This document shows positions 26,220 through 34,889 of a stretch of DNA of 64,000 bases, one piece after another. Numbering within the stretch: position 1 is the first letter of the stretch; each line of letters opens with the position of its first letter. The DNA is from JAFGPL01 sp963781805. Its GTDB lineage: Bacteria; Bacteroidota; Bacteroidia; Bacteroidales; UBA10428. Below the pieces are notes generated by a model. The model was not told the DNA's origin. It did no database searches and saw nothing but the letters and a program-made list of their open reading frames with translations. The stretch is taken from contig CAWAHF010000004.1 of assembly GCA_963781805.1 (NCBI GenBank), positions 5,890,001-5,954,000 of the forward strand, written 5' to 3'. The position numbers and the translations under genes were made by a program.

Positions 26220-28805
26220 TTACTGAATCGCAATTTTTGTCATTTTTAAATCTTTTGCATCAGAGCTATTGCCATACCATACCTCGTATTCTCCTGGAGT
26301 CACCGCCATTTTAACGCTTGCCCGGTCGAAAAACTCAAAAGAATTGTAAGACAGATTGATAACCGCCTGACCGGTTTTACCAGCAGCTACATTGATCCTT
26401 TGAAAGCCCCTTAAGGTATTGATTGGGCCATCAGAATCGTTTACTTTATGAATATACACCTGAATAACTTCTGTTCCATTGCGCTTGCCAGTATTAGATA
26501 CAGGAATGGTAAGTTCAACTGATTCGTCAGCTTTAATTGCTGTTTTACTGATTTTTGCATTACCGATAGAAAATGTAGTATAACTCAAGCCATACCCAAA
26601 CGGGAAAAGAGGATCGGACATGTATCGATAGGTGCGTCCTTTCATTGAGTAATCTTCAAAATCCGGCAACTGCTGAATGCTCTTATAAAAAGTAACAGGC
26701 AGTTTACCTGAAGGATTAAAATCGCCAAAAAGTACGTCGGCAACAGCCTGACCACCGGATTCACCCCCATACCATGCTTGTAGTATTGCATCACATGACT
26801 CGGTTTCTGGCACTAATCCTATAGCCGAACCCGAGCAATTCACAAATATTACCTTTTTTCCGGCTTTTTTTAAAGCGCCCAAACAATCCCGCTGTATTTC
26901 TGGAAGTTCAATGTCAGTACGATCACCACCTTTAAAACCGGGTAATTCAACAGGCATTTGTTCTCCTTCCAATTGAGAAGAAATGCCACCTGCAAAAATT
27001 ACCACATCAATACCATTAAGCTTTTTGATAAGGTCATCAAACTTAACAGGTAATTCCTTACCAAAATTCAGATTGAGGCTGGCGGGCCAGTTGCCTATCT
27101 GAATAAAACGACCTTCAATTTTATATTCTTTACCCTTTTCAACTTTCAATGGTATCCGGTTAAAACGCTGACCCCACCTTCGGGGTTTATAAATAGTATC
27201 ATCATTGACAATAAGCTCGAATCTGCCTCGAGCCTCAAATTTAAACACAATCTCACCTGATTCTAATGGTTTGTAGACTGTTTCATAAATTCCTGAAAAA
27301 TCCTGTGTTTGCACTCCCGTACTGAATTCATGCGCTCCATCCGTAGTTAAATTTATAGGATTTGTTATCTGTTCGGTGGCAACCATTTCTCCTTCAAATT
27401 TTCGGTTATTCCAGTAAGTGGCTTTTATACCTGCTTTGCCATCAATGGAGCATTCACTTATTACATTTTCAATATACATTTTATCTGTCAGGTCGCAAGC
27501 TCTGTCATAAACAATATCACCTTCAGGTAGTTTGGTTCTTATGCCGTTCAGGATGGTTATGGTATTAAACGGAATTCCATTGTAATTTCCCCACATAAGT
27601 CGCTTATCATCTGCGTTAGGGCCGATAACGGCAATTTTTTTAACGGACTTGGATAAAGGTAAAAGGTTGTTTTTATTCTGAAGAAGGGTCATTGTTTCCT
27701 GAGCCATCTGCAAAGCAAGTTTTTTATGCTCATCGTTGTTGACAATTGACAATGGAATTTTCGACCAGGGAACCAATGAATCGTTATCCATTTCTCCCAG
27801 ATCAAAACGTCCAACCAGGACACGCATGAGACTTTTATTTATTTTTTCCTCGCAAATTAATCCTCTTTCCACAGCCTCGGGTAACTGTTTAAAAGCAGGT
27901 CCGGCACACTCCACATCAGTTCCAGCAAGAACAGCTTTGGAAGCTGCATGTATAGCGTCTGAGGAAACTTTATGGCTGTTATAAAAATCAGATATTGCAC
28001 CACAATCGGAAACAACCAGATACTTAAATCCCCAATCATCACGTAAGATTTTTTGAAGCAATCGCGTACTTCCACAGCAAGGTTCATCGTCCAAACGTTG
28101 ATATGCACACATAATTTCACGTACATCTGCCTCCTGAACCAAAGATTTAAAAGCAGGAAGGTAGGTTTCCCATAAATCGCGCGGATCAAGATTGTTGATA
28201 TTAAGTGTATGACGGCTCCATTCAGGGCCTGAGTGAACGGCAAAGTGTTTTCCACAGGCCAGAAGCTTTTTATACCTGGCATCGGAAGGTCCCTGAAGCC
28301 CTTTAACTACAGAAATACCCATGCGGGAGGTCAGGTAAGGATCTTCACCATAGGTTTCCTGACCACGTCCCCAACGTGGATCGCGGAAAATATTGATATT
28401 AGGTGTCCATACCGAAAGACTCAGGAAACGACGATTTTCCAGACCCTCATGCACTGAATCATTATACTTTGCCCGGATTTCATCTGAAACCGCGTTGAAA
28501 ATATGAAAAACCAGTTCATCGTCAAACGAAGCAGCCATACCTATGGGTTCTGGAAAAACAGTAACATTGTTGTTATTGGCAAGGCCATGTAAGGCTTCGC
28601 TCCACCAGTTGAATTTTTTTATACCCAGACGGGGAATTGCATCGGATATGTCGCACATCAACGATGCTTTTTCAGTTAACGTTAAGCGGGATATTAAATC
28701 TTTAGCCCGTTCTTCGGAACTTAAGTCCGGATTTTGATAGGGTAGTTGCCCCCATAAATGTATTGATAACAATAAACTTAGGGTAAATAGTAGTTCTTTT
28801 TTCAT
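26220..28805 (-). CDS. GH3 beta-xylosidase/beta-glucosidase with PA14 domain (copy 2)
   Basis: An 861-residue secreted GH3 enzyme, co-linear with copy 1 at 19848-22442. The nucleophile is Asp267 in VVSDCGAI. The same RDPRWGRGQETYGEDP block, PA14 insert (about 450-590) and C-terminal fibronectin-III-like domain are present. Differences concentrate in the signal peptide, the PA14 region and the loop after the nucleophile, where this copy reads TDVECAGPAFKQL and copy 1 is longer (ECVWLGYSFNKL). The two probably arose by duplication and may have diverged in oligosaccharide preference (inference). The relic ORF follows it, and the single-esterase block lies upstream beyond a 315-base gap. Confidence 0.9.
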   Translation of the reverse strand: MKKELLFTLSLLLSIHLWGQLPYQNPDLSSEERAKDLISRLTLTEKASLMCDISDAIPRLGIKKFNWWSEALHGLANNNNVTVFPEPIGMAASFDDELVFHIFNAVSDEIRAKYNDSVHEGLENRRFLSLSVWTPNINIFRDPRWGRGQETYGEDPYLTSRMGISVVKGLQGPSDARYKKLLACGKHFAVHSGPEWSRHTLNINNLDPRDLWETYLPAFKSLVQEADVREIMCAYQRLDDEPCCGSTRLLQKILRDDWGFKYLVVSDCGAISDFYNSHKVSSDAIHAASKAVLAGTDVECAGPAFKQLPEAVERGLICEEKINKSLMRVLVGRFDLGEMDNDSLVPWSKIPLSIVNNDEHKKLALQMAQETMTLLQNKNNLLPLSKSVKKIAVIGPNADDKRLMWGNYNGIPFNTITILNGIRTKLPEGDIVYDRACDLTDKMYIENVISECSIDGKAGIKATYWNNRKFEGEMVATEQITNPINLTTDGAHEFSTGVQTQDFSGIYETVYKPLESGEIVFKFEARGRFELIVNDDTIYKPRRWGQRFNRIPLKVEKGKEYKIEGRFIQIGNWPASLNLNFGKELPVKFDDLIKKLNGIDVVIFAGGISSQLEGEQMPVELPGFKGGDRTDIELPEIQRDCLGALKKAGKKVIFVNCSGSAIGLVPETESCDAILQAWYGGESGGQAVADVLFGDFNPSGKLPVTFYKSIQQLPDFEDYSMKGRTYRYMSDPLFPFGYGLSYTTFSIGNAKISKTAIKADESVELTIPVSNTGKRNGTEVIQVYIHKVNDSDGPINTLRGFQRINVAAGKTGQAVINLSYNSFEFFDRASVKMAVTPGEYEVWYGNSSDAKDLKMTKIAIQ

Positions 28806-29120
28806 ATTCTATAGTTATTTTTTTTATTTTTCTTTTGTGAATAGTAAAGCAGACAAATCTTCTTAATTTTTCAGGTTTGCACCGTCAGTATTGTCGACTC
28901 ATGCATAACCTACAAAGGTTGGATTTACCACACTTTCGCTCCACACCCTGACCATTGCATTAATCCAACGATTTGTCTCAGGATCGATTGTAGCAGCCAG
29001 ATATTAATAGAGAGTATGTGATAATATGTATGAAAAAAAATCATGATTTTTGTTTTTAGAACAGAATCAAAGTATTTTCTCATAAAAATGAATTATCACA
29101 TGCGCTCTTTATTATTTGGT
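28806..29120. other. 315-base gap with a possible decayed coding remnant
   Basis: No intact gene. On the minus strand, between an in-frame TAA and a TGA (about 28900-29005), there is a stretch with coding character that includes AATIDPETNRWINAM and then VRVWSESVVNPTFVGYA. I cannot assign it to a family. The rest is AT-rich with poly-A and poly-T runs. It separates GH3 copy 2 from the tandem esterase block and may mark the edge of an insertion. Confidence 0.3.
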
Positions 29121-30278
29121 TTACTCCTTAAACAAAAGGGGTGCAAATTCATGCAGGCTGCGACGCCAGCTTAGAAACTCGTGAGCCGTTTCCGGTGAAA
29201 CATAGAAAACACTGTTAATACCGGCTTGTTTCAATGCTTCAGCATTCGCCTTCGGGTCGCCTCCGCCAAAACCGCCTCTGCGGTGTTCCAGTTCGCGACT
29301 GCCAAAACTAACGAAGACCAGCTTTACCTTTTCCTTGAAACCAGGTGTGTTATTGACATCATCCATAGAAAATGTTCCGCCACTGAAGAGACCGATGTAA
29401 GCAAACTTATCGAGGTTTGCCAGGGTGATTGTCTTGGTTTCCATTCCGCCCATGGAAAGCCCTGCCATTGCCCTATGGGGCTGATCGGCCAGTGTGCGGA
29501 AGTTAGCATCTATGTATGGAATCAATTCATCAACGAGCACTGTCTGAAAAGGACCGATTTTGAAATCCCTGAGACCACCGATCTTTGTATCGTTGGTCAT
29601 ACCGTATGTCATCACTATGATAAAGGGTTTGATCTTTCCTTCGGCGATCAGGTTGTCCATGATCAAATTGGCGTGTCCCTGGTTTGTCCATGCTGTTTCA
29701 TCTTCACCCCAGCCGTGTTGCAGGTACAGCACCGGATAGCGCTGCGATTGATTATTATCATATTCAGGAGGAGTGTAGACAAATGCCCGGCGTGAAGTGT
29801 TTGTGCTCTTCGAGGGAAAAAGGATCTGCTGCACTTTACCGTGGTTAACGTCCTTGAGGGCGTAGAAATCCTGATCCGGAGCGGGAATTTCGATACCGCT
29901 TTCCCAGCGGGTAGAACCGTAGAAGTTCAGTGTGCCGGGATCGTTAAATACTCCCCCGTCAATCGTGAGATGGTAGTAATGAAAACCCTTATCCAGTGGA
30001 CCTTCTGTAGTACCTGTCCAGTTGCCAGTTGTATCTTTTGTTAAGTTGGTGCCTCCGCGTCCTCCCAGTCCCAAACTCACTTTTATGCTTTGGGCCTGTG
30101 GCGCGAAAACTCGGAAACGTGCATAACCTTGCGAATTGACCTGCGGGTAATCCTGTCCTGGTTGATTTAGAGTCGAGGGTTTGAAGTCTTCAGTAATCGT
30201 TGATTGTTCAGTCTGTGATAAACAAATTGATCCTGAAAAAGTTAGTAAAAATAATAAACCAATGATAAAATTTTTCAT
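29121..30278 (-). CDS. CE1-like esterase with N-terminal early-set domain (tandem copy A)
   Basis: A 385-residue secreted esterase. The signal peptide ends near ICLSQ. A beta-sandwich of the early-set/CBM48-like type (about 45-130, ARFRVFAPQAQSIKVSLG) precedes the esterase-D domain (about 150-385). The nucleophile is Ser275 in GLSMGG and the His is His366 in ETAHEFLSW. Relatives are feruloyl and acetylxylan esterases. The start is backed by an unusually good Shine-Dalgarno (GGGAGG at 30285-30290, 6 bases before ATG). Visible base composition is more GC-rich than neighbours, for example around 29260-29300. It is one of three tandem copies, the third being decayed. Confidence 0.87.
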   Translation of the reverse strand: MKNFIIGLLFLLTFSGSICLSQTEQSTITEDFKPSTLNQPGQDYPQVNSQGYARFRVFAPQAQSIKVSLGLGGRGGTNLTKDTTGNWTGTTEGPLDKGFHYYHLTIDGGVFNDPGTLNFYGSTRWESGIEIPAPDQDFYALKDVNHGKVQQILFPSKSTNTSRRAFVYTPPEYDNNQSQRYPVLYLQHGWGEDETAWTNQGHANLIMDNLIAEGKIKPFIIVMTYGMTNDTKIGGLRDFKIGPFQTVLVDELIPYIDANFRTLADQPHRAMAGLSMGGMETKTITLANLDKFAYIGLFSGGTFSMDDVNNTPGFKEKVKLVFVSFGSRELEHRRGGFGGGDPKANAEALKQAGINSVFYVSPETAHEFLSWRRSLHEFAPLLFKE

Positions 30279-30284
30279 AATTTT

Positions 30285-30290
30285 CCTCCC
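30285..30290 (-). promoter_or_regulatory. strong Shine-Dalgarno of esterase copy A
   Basis: On the minus strand GGGAGG ends 6 bases before the ATG at 30278, inside the 12-base gap between two esterase genes. Strong anti-16S pairing is unusual in Bacteroidota and is absent at the other CAZyme starts I inspected here. Confidence 0.7.
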
Positions 30291-31481
30291 TTAGTTTTTG
30301 AAAATAAGTGAAGCAAATTCATGCAGACTGCGTCTCCAACTCTGCCATTCATGAGCCGTTTGTGGAGAAATGTAAAAATGTGTATTAATACCAGCCTCTT
30401 TTAGTGCTTCAGTGTTTGCTTTAGGATCACCACCAAATGGACTGCGTCCATCGGCTCTGCGGTTTTCGAGTTCACGACTACCATAGCTGACGAATACAAG
30501 TTTGACATTTTCCTTAAAACCAGGAGCATTATTAATATCCTCCGGACTTATGCTGCCACCGCTGAAAATACCTATATATGAGAACACATCGGGATTGGCC
30601 AGGGTAATGACACGTGTTTGCATACCACCCATAGACAGTCCAGCCATTGCACGGTGCGATCGATCCGCCTGGGTACGATAATTAGCATCAATCATAGGAA
30701 TGATGTCTTCCAGCAGGGTTTTCATAAAACCATCAGCCCAGCCTTGCGGGGGCCACGGGCCGGCAGGACGTTCACCCTGCGGAGCAGTACGAGCTCTTTC
30801 CGGCATGCGCCAGGTTCCATTATCCATGACGATGATAAAAGGTTTGGCTTTCCCTTCAGCAATCAGGTTATCCATAATGAGATTGGCTTTACCCTGATTG
30901 GACCAGCCGGTCTCGTCTTCGCCTCCTCCGTGTTGCAGGTAAAGAACAGGATAGCGCTTCGTGATATCCTTATCATATTCGGGTGGAGTATAAACGAAGC
31001 AACGACGTATATTGTTGTTGGTTTTGGAAAAATAGAGATGCTCACATACCTGGCCATGGGGTACGTTCTTCAGTGCATAGAAATCCTGGTCTTTAGCCGG
31101 TATTTCAATACCACTGCCCCATCGGCTGGCGCCATAAAAATACAGACTATTTGGATCCGGAACTGATCCACCATCAATATTTAGCTGGTAATAGTGAAAT
31201 CCTTCATCCTGTGGAGCACATTCCCCGGTCCAAACACCTTTATCATCTTTGATCAGGTCATATTTTACAGCTCCAATATCAAGCTGCACAAATTTAGCTT
31301 CCGGAGCTGAAATTTGAACCCGGACTCTACCCTCCGAATTTACCTGGGGGTATTCTTTACCAGGTTGGTTGGTTGATGACGGTTTAAAATCCTCAACTAT
31401 ATTGGAGGAATTTGTTTGTGCTAAACAGAATTGACCTGTTATAGCAATCGACAATAAATTAATTGTAAATTTTAAATTCAT
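30291..31481 (-). CDS. CE1-like esterase with N-terminal early-set domain (tandem copy B)
   Basis: A 396-residue secreted esterase, paralogous to copy A over its full length (both share EDFKPS, NQPG, YPQVNS near the N-terminus and SWRRSLHEFA at the end). The early-set domain spans about 50-140 and the esterase domain about 160-396, with Ser283 in GLSMGG and His377 in QTAHEW. A 20-residue loop rich in Pro, Arg and Gly (about 225-245, RMPERARTAPQGERPAGPW) replaces a shorter loop of copy A near the active site and could alter specificity. The start has an AAGGAGG ribosome site at 31489-31495. The gene is 12 bases upstream of copy A. Confidence 0.87.
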   Translation of the reverse strand: MNLKFTINLLSIAITGQFCLAQTNSSNIVEDFKPSSTNQPGKEYPQVNSEGRVRVQISAPEAKFVQLDIGAVKYDLIKDDKGVWTGECAPQDEGFHYYQLNIDGGSVPDPNSLYFYGASRWGSGIEIPAKDQDFYALKNVPHGQVCEHLYFSKTNNNIRRCFVYTPPEYDKDITKRYPVLYLQHGGGEDETGWSNQGKANLIMDNLIAEGKAKPFIIVMDNGTWRMPERARTAPQGERPAGPWPPQGWADGFMKTLLEDIIPMIDANYRTQADRSHRAMAGLSMGGMQTRVITLANPDVFSYIGIFSGGSISPEDINNAPGFKENVKLVFVSYGSRELENRRADGRSPFGGDPKANTEALKEAGINTHFYISPQTAHEWQSWRRSLHEFASLIFKN

Positions 31482-31488
31482 TTGATAG

Positions 31489-31495
31489 CCTCCTT
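31489..31495 (-). promoter_or_regulatory. strong Shine-Dalgarno of esterase copy B
   Basis: AAGGAGG on the minus strand, 7 bases before the ATG at 31481. It is a near-perfect ribosome binding site and shares this feature with the flanking copies A and C. Confidence 0.7.
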
Positions 31496-31525
31496 AATTA
31501 TTTGTATGGTTAATTAGTACTTGCA

Positions 31526-31885
31526 TTAAATCAGTTTTAATTTATTTTGATTTTTCCGTAAAAAGAGGTGGAGCGAATTCATGTCGGGAACATCTCCAAC
31601 TCTAAGTCTCGTGCTTCGCAACGCTTGAAATGTAATATTTTGCTTCGATGCCAGATTTATTATTAAGTTCCTAAACTTCATTCTGATGTTCGTAACATGC
31701 TTTTTCATCAGTACAGAACCAAACCAGAGCAGTTTGATTTGTGGATACTTGGCTCTATACATATTGCAAGATGAAAGATGTGCTGTTGCAGCATCAGAGT
31801 TGATTGAACCCTGTCCGGTTTGGGCTAAACAGATTCCACTAACTGACATGATAATCAGTAAAAGAGTTAGTGGTGTTTGTCTCAT
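31526..31885 (-). pseudogene. decayed third tandem CE1-like esterase (copy C)
   Basis: The open frame of 119 codons has an intact signal peptide (MRQTPLTLLLIIMSVSGICLAQ) followed by TGQGSINSD, parallel to the starts of copies A and B. Homology then jumps to the C-terminal part (KLLWFGS matches KLVFVSFGS), so about 280 codons are missing. After that the true frame shifts. In another minus-strand frame one reads GIEAKYYISSVAKHET, a stop, SWRCSRHEFAPPLFTEK, clearly matching the YISPQTAHEWQSWRRSLHEFA-type end of the paralogues but with two stops. The nucleophile elbow is lost. A good ribosome site (AAGGAG, 31894-31899) remains. This is a pseudogene, not a working protein. Confidence 0.85.
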
Positions 31886-31979
31886 TTCAAAATCTCCTTA
31901 ATTAATTTTATTAAAGCTGTTCATATAATTTGTGCCTTTCGATATATCGTATTAAAGTTTGCTGCACTCTCACCTTCCT

Positions 31980-33509
31980 CTATTTTTTCATTACCGCTTT
32001 TATTTGTATATAAGAATGTGCAGGGAATGAAAAGGAAACTTTATTTTTTTCTGTTCTAATCTCTTTTACCAAAGGGATATATTGCTCTTTTTTATCAAAT
32101 GTAAAGGGGTCCTTCAGCGATTCGCTTGTAATAATATTCACTTCGGCTTTTCCTGTAAATTCCCCTGTATTACAAAGTATATCAGTATTAATGGCTTTGT
32201 CTTTATGCCTGTTAACTACATTGATGTAAACGGTATTGGTTTCTTTTGAGTATACTGTTGTAACATCCAGAAACGGGATACCTTTAAATTTTTCAGTATT
32301 GAAGGTATCACACTCAACATAAGTATCGACAGAGGTTCCAAGGCAATTTACCGAAAATGATTTGAAAACATAAAATAAAGGTGTTTTATAAGTTCCATTT
32401 TCTTTGTCATTTCCTAACAGGGAAGTAAGCATGGTAAAATTGGCCATTTTAACAACTTCGGCGTGACGGATAAAGGAATTGAAGCATTGCGCAATAGGTA
32501 AAACGTTTAGAAAATTTCTTCCAAAAGACCCCCACTCATCAACCGAAATATAGATTGGATTCTTTAGACCTTTCATCACCTTCACGTTTTCAATCTCATT
32601 TGCAGGTATCATGATTTTCTCTTCAAAATCCATGGCACTCTGACCCATGTATTCATAATAATCATCTGATCTTTCCCAATACCTATGAATAGACAGATAA
32701 TCAATCAGATCACCAAAGCTAAATAATACTTTATGGTTCCAGTCAATCCACTGACCAGTACTTTCGTAGTAGGATGATCCGGAAGCTACTAATTTTATCG
32801 ATCTATCGACCGATTTTAATGCCTTTGCCGCTTCTCTTCCAATCCTGGAATATTCCTCGATTGATTTATGTCCCAGTTCCCAGGGATAACCGTCTACTTC
32901 GTTGCCCAAATCCCAAATTTTTACATTGTATGGTTCAGGGTGGCCATTCCTGGCTCGTAAATCGGAATAGTAAGTACCTTTTTTTGTATTGCAATAATCT
33001 ACCCAATAACAGGCATCCAATATGGTGCCAAGACCAAGATTTACACATACTATATTTTCGCTTCCAATTGCTTTATTTAAAGCAATCCATTCATCAGTAC
33101 CTACATGATTATTATCGATTCCACCCCATGCAAGGTTAATACGAGCGGGGCGCTTGTCCTTAGGCCCTATACCGTCCTTCCAGTCGTAGCCCATAACAAA
33201 GTTACCCCCAGGCCAGCGCATGTTTGTAATTTTAAGTTCTTTCATAGCTTCGATGTAATCTTTTCTGAAACCATTTTCATCGGCTAATGGCGAATGTGGA
33301 TCGTATAAAGTTCCATACAAGGTGCTGAAATATGCAGTATCAGGTAAACCCATTCTTCTTCCGCTGAAATTAATTGGTTCCATAAATACTCCATAGATTT
33401 TTGGATCAATCTCTCCGATTGTTCTTTCAACATCTATTTTGATTTTTGCTGTTTGGGCAAATAAATAAGTTGGGAGAGCTACCAATAAAGAAATAAATAA
33501 TTTTTTCAT
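31980..33509 (-). CDS. alpha-L-arabinofuranosidase, GH51
   Basis: A 509-residue secreted GH51 enzyme. The barrel starts with IDPKIYGVFMEPINFSG and contains MRWPGGNF. The acid/base is Glu204 in WDLGNEVDGYPW and the nucleophile Glu325 in ISVDEWGSFGRN. The C-terminal beta domain runs from about 400 to the end. GH51 arabinofuranosidases release L-arabinose from arabinoxylan, arabinan or arabinosylated xyloglucan. A signal peptide (FAQ cleavage near residue 19) indicates export. It is followed downstream by the esterase block and preceded 28 bases upstream by a GH43 with CBM6, a natural partner for debranching. Confidence 0.92.
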   Translation of the reverse strand: MKKLFISLLVALPTYLFAQTAKIKIDVERTIGEIDPKIYGVFMEPINFSGRRMGLPDTAYFSTLYGTLYDPHSPLADENGFRKDYIEAMKELKITNMRWPGGNFVMGYDWKDGIGPKDKRPARINLAWGGIDNNHVGTDEWIALNKAIGSENIVCVNLGLGTILDACYWVDYCNTKKGTYYSDLRARNGHPEPYNVKIWDLGNEVDGYPWELGHKSIEEYSRIGREAAKALKSVDRSIKLVASGSSYYESTGQWIDWNHKVLFSFGDLIDYLSIHRYWERSDDYYEYMGQSAMDFEEKIMIPANEIENVKVMKGLKNPIYISVDEWGSFGRNFLNVLPIAQCFNSFIRHAEVVKMANFTMLTSLLGNDKENGTYKTPLFYVFKSFSVNCLGTSVDTYVECDTFNTEKFKGIPFLDVTTVYSKETNTVYINVVNRHKDKAINTDILCNTGEFTGKAEVNIITSESLKDPFTFDKKEQYIPLVKEIRTEKNKVSFSFPAHSYIQIKAVMKK

Positions 33510-33537
33510 AATAATTTATTATTAGTTTGGTTAGTTA

Positions 33538-34881
33538 CTAATTTCCAAATCGAATCCAGTCTATCTCAACAGGAGTATTCTCTTTTAGAACAACGACCAG
33601 GTTATGAATTCCCTTAGGCGATTTCAATACATTTGAATCAACCGTATCCCATTCCACACCTTTTGGAACTTTAACTTCGGAAAGTATGGGACCCTCTGCT
33701 TTATCCAACCTAATCTGCAGGGTGCCTCCCATTTGTGACAAGGCTTTTACCTGAACGGATTTTAGTTTTTTTCTCCCAAAATCAACAGCATTGTACTGTA
33801 TCCAGGCATTTTGTTTTTCCAGTTTGGTTTTCCATCCAATAAAAGTATTGGTTGTATCAATAAAATCAACATAAGCACCTGCATCGCTAATGTTGCTGTA
33901 CCTGTCGATCTGTATTTGACTTGTTGCACTGGTCAGCCCGACACCTCTTAAGGTAGGAATAACTTTTTGAATAGTACCGTCGCTATTGAAAAATAAACTG
34001 TCTATCCTGACAGACCTGTTCTTGTCGAACCTGGGTGATAAATCGTTAGTATGATAAAACAAATACCACTGGTTTTTAAAATTAATAAATGAAAGGTGAT
34101 TTGTCCAGCATCCGTTAGCTGCTTCGTCCATAATAACGCCAGTCATTTTAAATGGACCCAACGGACTATTACCCATGGCATATTCGAGCCGTTCAATTTT
34201 GTTATCGACATGCGGAAAGGTCAGGTAGTAAATACCGTTACGTTCGAATAAAAAGGGTCCTTCTTTTAAACCTTTGTCAGGAAGTTCCTTCAATATAACA
34301 GGTGCTGAATCTAGTTCCATCATATTGGCTTTCAACTTTGCCCCATAAATGTTTCCACTCGACCAATATAGGTATGCCTGTCCGTCTATGTCAATAAAAA
34401 CATTGGGATCGATACCGTGAACATTTTTGATGGGTTTTGGCTGCGGAATAAAATGACCGGCAGGATTATCTGCAACTGCTACGCCAATGGCAAATCCTCT
34501 TCCATAAGTACTGTCGGGAATTGTTGGAAAATAAAAATAATATTTTCCATTTTTATTAATGCAATCCGGAGCCCACATGCTATAAGTTCGGGGATTTGCC
34601 CAAGGTACAGTAGTTTGGCTCACAATAACGCCGTGGTCATTCCAGTCGGTAAGATTTAACGAAGAAAATACGTGATAGTCTTCCATGCAAAACCAATCTT
34701 TTCTCAAATTTTTTCCGGAAGGAGTTGGTATATCATGTGAAGGATAAAGGTAAACCGTGTCGTTGAATACCCTTGCTGTTGGGTCGGCACTATATTGATT
34801 GCGAATAATCGGATTTTGGGCGAAAAGAGTATTTACCCCGAACACAACACAACCATAGAAAAGAAACTTGAATATTTTCAT
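33538..34881 (-). CDS. GH43 arabinofuranosidase/xylosidase with C-terminal CBM6
   Basis: A 447-residue secreted enzyme. The beta-propeller (about 22-315) has GH43 residues Asp33 (YSADPTAR), Asp158 (GIDPNVF) and Glu207 (LKEGPFLF). The C-terminal 120 residues form a CBM6-like beta-sandwich (AWIQYNAVDFGRKKLKSVQVKA, ending with a VEIDWIRF strand), a module that binds xylan or beta-glucan chains. The overall layout resembles arabinoxylan arabinofuranohydrolases of the XynD type, so that activity is the first guess (inference). It lies 8 bases downstream of the GH9 gene, so the GH9, GH43 and GH51 genes are likely cotranscribed from the promoter region beyond 37.5 kb. Confidence 0.88.
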   Translation of the reverse strand: MKIFKFLFYGCVVFGVNTLFAQNPIIRNQYSADPTARVFNDTVYLYPSHDIPTPSGKNLRKDWFCMEDYHVFSSLNLTDWNDHGVIVSQTTVPWANPRTYSMWAPDCINKNGKYYFYFPTIPDSTYGRGFAIGVAVADNPAGHFIPQPKPIKNVHGIDPNVFIDIDGQAYLYWSSGNIYGAKLKANMMELDSAPVILKELPDKGLKEGPFLFERNGIYYLTFPHVDNKIERLEYAMGNSPLGPFKMTGVIMDEAANGCWTNHLSFINFKNQWYLFYHTNDLSPRFDKNRSVRIDSLFFNSDGTIQKVIPTLRGVGLTSATSQIQIDRYSNISDAGAYVDFIDTTNTFIGWKTKLEKQNAWIQYNAVDFGRKKLKSVQVKALSQMGGTLQIRLDKAEGPILSEVKVPKGVEWDTVDSNVLKSPKGIHNLVVVLKENTPVEIDWIRFGN

Positions 34882-34889
34882 CTTAACTT

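Noticed and set aside
27857..28282. 141-residue minus-strand ORF
   Set aside because: It lies inside GH3 copy 2 in another frame, while the GH3 frame has complete motifs.
29226..31166. Plus-strand ORFs of 189 and 182 residues over the esterases
   Set aside because: Both are antisense shadows produced by the codon use of the tandem esterases, as shown by their parallel positions.
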